Assembly: GCA_947174085.1 (NCBI GenBank)
Contig: CAMWHN010000001.1
Span: forward strand, 1 to 37,731
Reading direction: 5' to 3'
DNA from: an uncultured Ruminococcus sp.
GTDB lineage: Bacteria > Bacillota > Clostridia > Oscillospirales > Ruminococcaceae
Length of the DNA stretch: 37,731 bases
Positions 18,827 through 24,876 of this stretch are shown here, piece by piece (the first letter of the stretch is position 1; every line of letters starts with the position of its first letter). The position numbers and the translations under genes are program-made. The notes under the pieces are model-generated. The model made no database searches and was not told the origin of the DNA. It saw nothing but the letters and a program-made list of their open reading frames with translations.

Positions 18827-18880
18827 GCGGCAGGATACCCCGACTTCTTAGGTCGTGGAGGAATGCCGCTTCCTCCTTTC
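18827..18880 (+). other. Nested hairpin module resembling an IS200/IS605-type end
   Basis: Outer stem GCGGCA (18827-18832) / TGCCGC (18864-18869) encloses CCCCGAC (18838-18844) / GTCGTGG (18852-18858). A competing stem, GGAGGAA (18857-18863) / TTCCTCC (18870-18876), uses the outer right arm as its loop and is followed by TTTCTTGTT, terminator-like on the + strand. The pattern CAGGATACCCC-hairpin-GGAGGAATGCCGC recalls the ends of TnpB-type elements. That resemblance is from memory, not a search. Confidence 0.45.
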
Positions 18881-18883
18881 TTG

Positions 18884-18912
18884 TTGACAAAATAAAAATA
18901 ATATGATATACT
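18884..18912 (+). promoter_or_regulatory. Strong promoter driving the intergenic RNA (antisense to the operon)
   Basis: TTGACA (18884-18889), a 17-bp spacer and TATACT (18907-18912) preceded by TGA form a near-consensus extended -10 promoter on the + strand, opposite to dxr and cdsA. No gene lies downstream on the + strand, so it should make a non-coding RNA from about 18919. TTGAC (18884-18888) also equals the 3' end of the element at 19253-19257. Confidence 0.8.
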
Positions 18913-19257
18913 GTAGTTAGACATTATTGTGAGAAAACTGTTACAGACAAAAAAGGCACTCACAGGCATCTTGACAAGTTAAGATAGCAGGTTTTACTGT
19001 CTAATCGTACAGTATGTAAAATCTTAAGCGTAACAACAAACATCTTACTGTAAGGCTGGGAATTAGCAGTACCGCTTACAGTTGTATAGGAGTATATCTT
19101 GTATACAAGGGGCGTTGTCAGCCGTCCCACGATGTCACGTCAGTTCGCTGTACAGTGTTCTAAAAAGGTAGGAGATTGCAAAATCGTCCGCACTACCGGA
19201 TAGTGACAAGCCCCCACTTCTTAGCGAACGAAGTGAGCGTAAGTGGGGGTAGTTGAC
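18889..19257 (+). mobile_element. Putative transposase-less IS200/IS605-like element (369 bp)
   Basis: The segment is bracketed by TTGAC just outside its left end (18884-18888) and as its last five bases (19253-19257), as expected for single-strand transposons that insert 3' of a short target motif and make no target duplication. The right end is a 9-bp perfect hairpin (19211-19219 / 19241-19249, CCCCCACTT / AAGTGGGGG) followed by TAGTTGAC, resembling right ends of TnpB-type elements. No transposase or TnpB frame is intact. One + frame near 19036-19090 reads TNILL*GWELAVPLTVV, which may be a decayed tnpB 3' end. The family assignment is inference. Confidence 0.55.
18919..19257 (+). ncRNA. Predicted structured non-coding RNA (omega-RNA-like candidate)
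   Basis: The predicted transcript contains a succession of local hairpins: GTGAG/CTCAC (18929-18933 / 18959-18963); ATCTT/AAGAT (18968-18972 / 18981-18985); TTTTACTGT with ACAG and TAAAA around a 4-nt bulge (18992-19000 / 19009-19021); an 8-bp stem ACTGTAAG/CTTACAGT (19047-19054 / 19075-19082); GGTAG/CTACC (19167-19171 / 19193-19197) enclosing GATT-GCAA-AATC with a GNRA tetraloop (19174-19185); and the terminal 9-bp hairpin. No long frame or terminator T-run is present. If it acts like a TnpB guide RNA, the guide would be the host sequence after 19257, which is antisense to the cdsA 3' end. Expression and function are unproven. Confidence 0.5.
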
Positions 19258-19265
19258 TTACATCA

Positions 19266-20132
19266 TCAAAAAATAGGGAATAATTTTATACAAGTATAAA
19301 ACGCTGGAACAACAAATAATACACTATCGAATCTATCCATCAAACCGCCATGTCCTGGCATAATATTCCCATAATCTTTAATACCTTTCTGACGTTTAAT
19401 CACAGAAGCTGTCAAATCTCCCAGAACACTGACACCAGCACAGACTAATCCTAATAAAGCCGATTTCAAGCCTTGCAATATACTAAAATCTATGGCATTG
19501 CACTTTGCATAAATCAAGAAAATTAATACAAATATCACAGCATTGCTAATTAAACCGCCAATAAAGCCCTCCACTGTTTTTTTAGGACTAATCTCAGGGC
19601 AAAGCTTATGTTTTCCCAATGCAACACCTGAAAAATAAGCACCAGAATCCGCAATCCATGCACCGCAAAGTGCTAGAATCACATAAAATAAGCCATGTTC
19701 TGCATAAGTTCCATCATCATTAAAAATTATTAAAAATCTAATAGAATATGGCACAAGAATCATACTGGCAATCATAAAAGCACCCTGTTCAACCAGAAAA
19801 TTTTTCGGGTGTCGCATATAATCCCAGAATAGTAATGCCAAGCAAACTGGCAGTAATACATCATCTAATGCATTTATTATCTCCAAAGATGTTAGTGAAG
19901 ATACTATTCCAAAAAATTTATGTGAAAATTCCAGCAAAGAAAATACGCCATAAACCATAACACCAACAGTTGCGAGCTTAAATTCTAAACCACCAATTGC
20001 CCGAATTAATTCAAATAAAATAATTCCAACAATCAATGCTAATGCTATGGGAAATACAAGCGTTTTATGCAAAATCAACACAGCGACAAGAATAATAATT
20101 CCTACACCAGAAGAAATTAACCGTTGTTTCAT
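19266..20132 (-). CDS. cdsA: Phosphatidate cytidylyltransferase CdsA
   Basis: Integral membrane enzyme making CDP-diacylglycerol from phosphatidate and CTP, the entry to phospholipid synthesis. The 288-residue polytopic protein has roughly eight hydrophobic segments. It carries the C-terminal family signature from SVLGDLTASVIKRQKGIKD through GNIMPGHGGLMDRFDS. GGAGGGG precedes the ATG, and it follows uppS by 2 nt. Its stop codon lies only 8 nt from the end of the inserted IS-like element, so the insertion just missed the gene. Confidence 0.96.
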   Translation of the reverse strand: MKQRLISSGVGIIILVAVLILHKTLVFPIALALIVGIILFELIRAIGGLEFKLATVGVMVYGVFSLLEFSHKFFGIVSSLTSLEIINALDDVLLPVCLALLFWDYMRHPKNFLVEQGAFMIASMILVPYSIRFLIIFNDDGTYAEHGLFYVILALCGAWIADSGAYFSGVALGKHKLCPEISPKKTVEGFIGGLISNAVIFVLIFLIYAKCNAIDFSILQGLKSALLGLVCAGVSVLGDLTASVIKRQKGIKDYGNIMPGHGGLMDRFDSVLFVVPAFYTCIKLFPIF

Positions 20133-20134
20133 GG

Positions 20135-20872
20135 TTAAACCCCTCCGAATCGTCTGCCTCTGCTTGCGTAATCAATCAAAGCTTTGTTTAATTCTTCAGG
20201 TGAAAAATCAGGCCATAACACATCTGTGAAATAATATTCTGCATAAGCGCACTGCCAAATTAAATAATTCGACAATCTTAATTCACCACTAGGACGAATG
20301 ACTAAATCTACATCAGGTAATCCAGCCGTATATAAATGCTCTGCAATAGTATTTTCTGTAATATCTTCTGGATTTAATTTACCAGATTTGACTAATTCTG
20401 CAATTTCTCTTGTGGCATGTGCAATTTCATCACGTCCGCCATAATTACAAGCCAATAAAACAGTTAATCTGGAATGATGTGCTGTATCCTGTTCAAGCTT
20501 AATCATGCGATTTTTAATATCTTCTGGATAAGCATTTTTATCTCCTAAAAAAATTGCTCTTACACCGTCACCCAAATGCATTTGTACTTCGTCAAGATAT
20601 TCACGCATAATTTTTAAAATGCCATCAATTTCATTTTTAGGACGTTTCCAATTTTCAGTAGAAAACACATAAAAAGATGCGTATTTAATGCCAATATCTT
20701 TACAATACTGCATAATTTTTTTAAAATTTTTGCCACCTTCGACATGTCCCAAACTTCTTGGCAAACCACGCTTTTTTGCCCATCTGCCATTGCCGTCCAT
20801 GATAAAACCAACATGTACTGGAAGTACTTCTGGTAATTCTGTTGATTCTATCTTTTTTTTCATAAAAGCCAT
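20135..20872 (-). CDS. uppS: Isoprenyl (undecaprenyl) diphosphate synthase UppS
   Basis: Cis-prenyltransferase that elongates farnesyl diphosphate to the C55 lipid carrier for cell-wall synthesis. The 245-residue length is typical. Motifs visible are GFIMDGNGRWA at 22-32 (catalytic D26), RSLGHVEGG, FSTENWKRP and the C-terminal VDLVIRPSGELRLSNYLIWQ. It lies 20 nt after frr and 2 nt before cdsA. The ribosome site TAGGAG is about 12 nt from the chosen ATG; the next Met is at residue 4, and either start gives an intact domain. Confidence 0.97.
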   Translation of the reverse strand: MAFMKKKIESTELPEVLPVHVGFIMDGNGRWAKKRGLPRSLGHVEGGKNFKKIMQYCKDIGIKYASFYVFSTENWKRPKNEIDGILKIMREYLDEVQMHLGDGVRAIFLGDKNAYPEDIKNRMIKLEQDTAHHSRLTVLLACNYGGRDEIAHATREIAELVKSGKLNPEDITENTIAEHLYTAGLPDVDLVIRPSGELRLSNYLIWQCAYAEYYFTDVLWPDFSPEELNKALIDYASRGRRFGGV

Positions 20873-20892
20873 TTATTAATTAACTCCTAAAA

Positions 20893-21447
20893 TTAAATAC
20901 TCATAATTTCTTTTTCTTTTTCAGAAACTACCTTGTCAACTTCGTCACAGTATTTATCTGTTAATTTCTGTAATTTCTTTTCAGCGTCTTTCTGGTCATC
21001 TTCTGTGATTTCACTATTTTTTTTCATAGCCTTGAATTTATCTAAACTATCACGGCGCACATTTCTGACACTCACTTTGGCATCTTCGCCGTATTTTTTC
21101 ACACTCTTGCAAAGTTCTTTACGACGTTCTGCTGTTGGCTGTGGGAAAGATAATCTGATTACTTTACCATCATTATTTGGTGTAATTCCCAAATCAGATG
21201 CTTGAATTGCTTTCTCAATTGCTTTGAGTGTAGAAACGTCCCACGGCTGAATGACTAATACTCTAGCTTCTGCAACAGAAATAGCTGCCATTTGCTGAAT
21301 TGGTGTAGGAACACCATAATAATCTACATTGATTTTATCCAGAACTGCTGGAGTTGCTCTGCCGGCACGGATAGATGCAAAATTATTTTGCAAACTATTT
21401 ACGCTTTTTTGCATTTTTTCTTCTGCATGTTTCAAAGTTTCTTTCAT
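20893..21447 (-). CDS. frr: Ribosome recycling factor
   Basis: Splits post-termination ribosomes together with EF-G. The 184-residue protein is full length for the family and shows IRAGRATPAVLDKINVDYYG, IQPWD, RLSFPQPTAERRKEL and the long helical RNVRRDSLDKFKAMKK segment. AAAGG precedes the ATG. It lies between pyrH (46 nt) and uppS in the canonical order pyrH-frr-uppS-cdsA. Confidence 0.98.
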   Translation of the reverse strand: MKETLKHAEEKMQKSVNSLQNNFASIRAGRATPAVLDKINVDYYGVPTPIQQMAAISVAEARVLVIQPWDVSTLKAIEKAIQASDLGITPNNDGKVIRLSFPQPTAERRKELCKSVKKYGEDAKVSVRNVRRDSLDKFKAMKKNSEITEDDQKDAEKKLQKLTDKYCDEVDKVVSEKEKEIMSI

Positions 21448-21493
21448 GATACATCAAACCTTTCTTGTCTTGATTAAAAAATTTTTTTAAATT

Positions 21494-22204
21494 TTATTCT
21501 TCCGTAATCACAGTGCCAACTGGTTTTCCTAACACAGCATCTAAAATATTATCTGGTCTGCTTAAATCAAACACTAACATTGGCAAATGATTATCACGGC
21601 ACATTGTAGCCGCTGTCATATCCATAACAGCTAATTCTTCATTTAATACTTGACTAAACGTCAATTTATCATAACGCTTTGCATCTTCAAATTTATGAGG
21701 GTCTTTGTCATACACGCCGTCTACCAGAGTCGCTTTCAAAAAAACTTCTGCTTCTGTTTCGACACCACGCAAAGCCGCCGCTGTATCTGTTGAGAAAAAC
21801 GGATTCCCCGTGCCACAACCAAAAATTACAACTCTACCCTTTTGTAAATGGCTCATTGCTTTATTGCGAATATATGGCTCTGCCACTTGTTGCATAATAA
21901 TAGCCGTCTGCACACGGACTTCTACGCCGAGTGATTCTAACACATCAGCAATAGCCATAGCATTAATTGTCGTTGCCAACATGCCCATATGGTCGGCACG
22001 AGTTCTGTCAAGACCACCACTCATACGACCACGCAGGAAATTTCCACCACCGACAACAATACCAATTTGTACACCGACATCAACGCATTTTTTAATACTT
22101 TCACAGATAGTACGAATCACGGCATAATCCAAACCAATTTTCTTTTCTCCGGCAAGTGCTTCACCGCTAAGCTTTAACAAAATTCTTTTGTATTTCAGCT
22201 CCAT
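21494..22204 (-). CDS. pyrH: UMP kinase PyrH
   Basis: Phosphorylates UMP to UDP; bacterial-type hexameric enzyme of the amino-acid kinase fold. The 236-residue protein has LKLSGEALAG at the N-terminus, VVGGGNFLRG, DRTRADHMGMLATTINA, the GTGNPFFSTDTAAALR loop and DGVYDKDP. It is the first gene of the large - strand operon ending in polC, with its own promoter at 22243-22271. In most Firmicutes pyrH directly follows rpsB-tsf; here those two are ~13.7 kb away on the other strand. Confidence 0.98.
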   Translation of the reverse strand: MELKYKRILLKLSGEALAGEKKIGLDYAVIRTICESIKKCVDVGVQIGIVVGGGNFLRGRMSGGLDRTRADHMGMLATTINAMAIADVLESLGVEVRVQTAIIMQQVAEPYIRNKAMSHLQKGRVVIFGCGTGNPFFSTDTAAALRGVETEAEVFLKATLVDGVYDKDPHKFEDAKRYDKLTFSQVLNEELAVMDMTAATMCRDNHLPMLVFDLSRPDNILDAVLGKPVGTVITEE

Positions 22205-22242
22205 AATAAATACACCTCTCTAAACTATATATACTACTATCT

Positions 22243-22271
22243 ATTTTACACTAAAATTACAAATCTGTAAA
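22243..22271 (-). promoter_or_regulatory. Promoter of the pyrH-frr-uppS-cdsA-dxr-rseP-ispG-polC operon
   Basis: On the - strand, TTTACA (22266-22271), a 17-bp spacer and TAAAAT (22243-22248) lie ~40 nt upstream of pyrH, next to GAGAGG at the ribosome site. It would replace the promoter usually shared with rpsB-tsf. Confidence 0.7.
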
Positions 22272-22416
22272 GAGTTTTTTCAAAAAAATTTTCTGAAAAT
22301 TAAAAAATATTTTTGGACAAGCTACATATTACAGAAAATAATTGCATATCTTGCTAATAAGCAAATTATAAATTATTAAATTATAAATTAGAAATTATCA
22401 AGGAGAAAAATGCGTC

Positions 22417-23010
22417 ATGAGAATTTTATTATATCATAAAAATTTACATTCTGTTGAAAAAAATATTCTTGAAAGAGCTTCACAGCGTAAGCATATGTTG
22501 AAAAAAACTATTATTTGGGATATTTTATTATTCATTTTACTCAGCATTGGAAGCATGTTAATTTGGATATTTTCACCAATTTTGGCACAAATCCCCATGT
22601 TAAATGTTTTTATTCCCGTTCGTGTGAGTGTGTGGGAGCATTTAAAATTGCTTTATTTTCCGACATTTTTTATTGCATTCATAAGATATTTATTCATGGG
22701 CAATTTACAAAAAGGCATTTTAACAACTTATGCACAGGGTATTTTATTAGCTATGAGTATGATGACAGCAGGGCATTATATTATTGCTGGAATCTTAGGC
22801 AAATTATTTTTTCTCACAGATATTATATTTTTTTATTTCAGCATGTTAATTTTAATCTGGTACTTGCGAACACACGCCGATAGACAGAAAAAAAGCAGTC
22901 TGTCAGGATTTCTGGTATTATTTCTCTTAACAGTCTGCTTTTTCTATTTTACTTATCATATGCCTATAGAAATAGGCTTATTTCAAGAAATTACTCTGCA
23001 ATCGCAATAA
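22417..23010 (+). CDS. DUF6512-like integral membrane protein
   Basis: A 197-residue protein with about five hydrophobic segments. The mid-protein VSVWEHLKLLYFPTFF and the C-terminal YMPIEIGLF-like end resemble the DUF6512 family of small Firmicute membrane proteins (typically ESVWEHLKLLFFP and PPHIGLF). No function is established for it. The N-terminus is about 26 residues longer than I expect; an alternative start is the Met at 22495, but AGGAG at 22401-22405 supports the upstream ATG (11 nt spacing). A closer ATG at 22410 opens only a nine-codon frame. It is divergent from pyrH, and its last 20 nt overlap the 3' end of ridA on the opposite strand. Confidence 0.75.
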   Translation: MRILLYHKNLHSVEKNILERASQRKHMLKKTIIWDILLFILLSIGSMLIWIFSPILAQIPMLNVFIPVRVSVWEHLKLLYFPTFFIAFIRYLFMGNLQKGILTTYAQGILLAMSMMTAGHYIIAGILGKLFFLTDIIFFYFSMLILIWYLRTHADRQKKSSLSGFLVLFLLTVCFFYFTYHMPIEIGLFQEITLQSQ

Positions 23011-23365
23011 CTTCCACTTCTACCAAAGCACCTTTTGGCAAATCTTTTACAGCGACACAGCTACGAGCCGGCTTTTCTGTAATATACTTGCCATAAATTT
23101 CATTAAATGCACCGAAATCTGAAATATTAGCTAAGAAACAAGTTGTTTTTACAACTTTTGCAAAATCACTTCCAGACGCTTCTAAAACATGTTGCAGATT
23201 TTGCATTACTTGTTCTGTTTGTCCCTGAATATCACTTGCTTCAATATTGCCAGTTGCCGGAACAATGGCAATTTGTCCTGAAGTATATACCATGCCATTT
23301 ACCTTAATTGCCTGTGAATAAGGGCCAATAGCAGCCGGTGCTTGCTCTGTATAAATTTTTTCCAT
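22991..23365 (-). CDS. ridA: Reactive intermediate/imine deaminase RidA
   Basis: YjgF/YER057c/UK114 family enzyme that hydrolyses reactive 2-aminoacrylate and 2-aminocrotonate released by PLP enzymes such as threonine dehydratase. The protein is 124 residues from the ATG at 23365. A TTG two codons upstream also opens the frame, but GGAG stands 9 nt from the ATG. Signatures are IGPYSQAI, YTSGQI, and the C-terminal PARSCVAVKDLPKGALVEVEVIA with the substrate-binding Arg. It follows ilvA by ~24 nt, a direct functional pairing. Its 3' end overlaps a convergent gene by 20 nt. Confidence 0.96.
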   Translation of the reverse strand: MEKIYTEQAPAAIGPYSQAIKVNGMVYTSGQIAIVPATGNIEASDIQGQTEQVMQNLQHVLEASGSDFAKVVKTTCFLANISDFGAFNEIYGKYITEKPARSCVAVKDLPKGALVEVEVIAIAE

Positions 23366-23389
23366 AATCAACAGCTCCTTATTATATTA

Positions 23390-24589
23390 TTAATTTATAA
23401 TTTTAAAACCTCTATCTGTTAAAGCTTGACGAATTTGTCTGATATGCTCATGATTTCTGGTTTCCAGACCAATTCTCAAAATGCAATCTGTAATATCATC
23501 ACCTTCACTTGCTCTTTCATGATGAATAGAAATAACATTACCGCCTAAATCTGCTAAAATTGCAGAAACATCTTTTAATTGTCCGGGTTTATCTTCTAAC
23601 CGAATTGCCAGAACATCACTATGCCCAGATTTTAATTGCCCTCTTTTGATAACTCTTGACAAAATAGTCACATCAATATTACCCCCAGAAACCAGACAAA
23701 CAACGTTTTTATTTTTAATATCCGGAATTTTTCCGAACATTACCGCTGCAACAGAAACAGCTCCCGCACCCTCAGCAATTAATTTATGCTGTTCAATCAA
23801 AGCCAAAATGGCAGAAGATACTTCATCATCTGTTACAATAACAACGCCATCTACATATTTTTTAACTAACTCAAAAGTATGCTCCCCCGGTTCTTTTACT
23901 TTGATACCATCTGCAATAGTACCGACTTTTTCAAGGCAGATAATCTCATTATTTTCAATCGACTGCACCATAGAGGGCGCACCGCTTGCTTGTACTCCAT
24001 AAACTTTAATATTAGGGTTTAAATTTTTTAATGCAAAAGCAACACCGGAAATTAATCCGCCTCCGCCAACAGGCACAACAACAACATCTACGTCCCGGAG
24101 TTGCTTACTAATTTCTAATCCGATAGTTCCTTGACCTGCAATGACATCTTCATCATCAAACGGGTGTATAAACGTATAACCTTTTTCATCACGAAGCTGT
24201 AATGCTTTTTGATAGGCATCATCATAAACACCAGAAACTAAACATACCTCTGCGCCATAGCCTTTGGTTGCTTCTACTTTAGAAATCGGCGCACCATCTG
24301 GCAAACAAATTAAAGACGGAATGCCATTTTTAGTAGCCGCCAAAGCAACACCTTGTGCATGATTTCCAGCGGAACATGCAATGACACCTTTTTGTTTTTC
24401 TTCTTCGCTTAATTGCGAAATTTTATAATATGCGCCACGAACTTTAAACGACCCTGTAATTTGCAAATTTTCTGTTTTGAGATATACATTTGCATCTGGA
24501 CAGATTTTAGGCGCATGAATCATGTCAGTTTGTCTAATCACATCTTCTAAGACATAACTTGCATGATAAATTTTATCTAGCGTTAGCAC
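23390..24589 (-). CDS. ilvA: Threonine ammonia-lyase with C-terminal ACT domain
   Basis: PLP enzyme deaminating threonine to 2-oxobutyrate, the entry to isoleucine synthesis. The 399-residue protein has the PLP lysine K49 in TGSFKVRGAYYK, the phosphate-binding GGGGLISG, and a single C-terminal ACT-like domain (~328-399, starting LAIRLEDKPGQL). This is the short one-ACT form common in Firmicutes, intermediate between catabolic TdcB and two-ACT IlvA. The start is GTG with only a weak ribosome site, but the MLTLDKIY N-terminus fits the family. It is followed by ridA and preceded by a ~170-nt leader with its own promoter. Confidence 0.93.
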   Translation of the reverse strand: MLTLDKIYHASYVLEDVIRQTDMIHAPKICPDANVYLKTENLQITGSFKVRGAYYKISQLSEEEKQKGVIACSAGNHAQGVALAATKNGIPSLICLPDGAPISKVEATKGYGAEVCLVSGVYDDAYQKALQLRDEKGYTFIHPFDDEDVIAGQGTIGLEISKQLRDVDVVVVPVGGGGLISGVAFALKNLNPNIKVYGVQASGAPSMVQSIENNEIICLEKVGTIADGIKVKEPGEHTFELVKKYVDGVVIVTDDEVSSAILALIEQHKLIAEGAGAVSVAAVMFGKIPDIKNKNVVCLVSGGNIDVTILSRVIKRGQLKSGHSDVLAIRLEDKPGQLKDVSAILADLGGNVISIHHERASEGDDITDCILRIGLETRNHEHIRQIRQALTDRGFKIIN

Positions 24590-24768
24590 AAAAATCCGTT
24601 ACTGAAAACTTATAAAAAGTGATAAAGTAAACTTTTATGTTTCATTCCTTGTTCCACGTGTCCATTTTCGACAAGTCTAATCATGTTTGAGATAACACTT
24701 GTTCCAAAAGCAATCTGTGCTTGGTTATCGCACTCTGTTCTGTACAACCTCCCCAGACTGACAAGAAT
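24590..24768 (-). promoter_or_regulatory. Long leader of ilvA, unknown regulatory content
   Basis: About 173 nt separate the predicted start of transcription (~24762) from the ilvA GTG. The 5' two thirds are GC-richer than the flanks. Local pairings are GTGC/GCAC around a 9-nt loop and ACAAGT/ACTTGT around a 20-nt loop. There is an AT-rich imperfect stem near 24610-24640. T-box features (specifier stem, GGTGG core, terminator with U-run) were not seen. It may be a structured RNA, a leader peptide region, or a remnant of another gene. Confidence 0.45.
24610..24747 (-). CDS. Possible 45-codon small ORF in the ilvA leader
   Basis: A frame of 45 sense codons plus TAA, from TTG at 24747, ends 20 nt before ilvA. 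It reads like protein (YRTECDNQAQIAFG, then SNMIRLVENGHVEQGMKH). GGGGAGG abuts the TTG with no spacing, which is too close for a normal start. An in-frame Met at codon 22 has no ribosome site. Upstream, the frame stays open for ten more codons to a TAA. It may therefore be a small protein, a fossil 3' end of a larger gene, or the chance reading of a conserved RNA. I cannot name a family. Confidence 0.35.
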   Translation of the reverse strand: MYRTECDNQAQIAFGTSVISNMIRLVENGHVEQGMKHKSLLYHFL

Positions 24769-24797
24769 AGTATCACATTAAAAATTTACTTTGTCAA
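24769..24797 (-). promoter_or_regulatory. Promoter of ilvA-ridA
   Basis: On the - strand, TTGACA (24792-24797), a 17-bp spacer and GATACT (24769-24774) preceded by TGT give an extended -10 promoter. A second TTGACA lies 1 bp upstream (24799-24804), making a TTGACACTTGACA tandem. Confidence 0.65.
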
Positions 24798-24876
24798 GTG
24801 TCAATAACGGTTTTCACCTCACTTTCTTATAAAATTTTCTTCTTGTTTCTATTTTTTTATAGAATTGTTTTAACTG

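Noticed and set aside
18919..19210. Functional TnpB or TnpA protein in the IS-like element
   Set aside because: All frames are broken by several stops; the tail-like stretch near 19036-19090 is at best a remnant.
18757..19265. Known riboswitch, 6S RNA, tmRNA or group II intron in the cdsA-dxr gap
   Set aside because: No diagnostic cores of these families were seen; the paired TTGAC ends and right-end hairpin fit a mobile element better.
21705..22127. 140-codon + strand frame antisense to pyrH
   Set aside because: It lies wholly within the well-supported pyrH gene and is Pro/Thr/Ser-rich, as expected of an antisense shadow; no promoter or ribosome site.
22515..22883. 122-codon frame inside the DUF6512-like gene
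   Set aside because: Out-of-frame shadow of the membrane protein; Phe/Tyr/His/Ile-rich composition is a frame artefact.
23646..24002. 118-codon + strand frame inside ilvA
   Set aside because: Antisense shadow of a conserved enzyme with low-complexity Thr/Pro/Ser composition.
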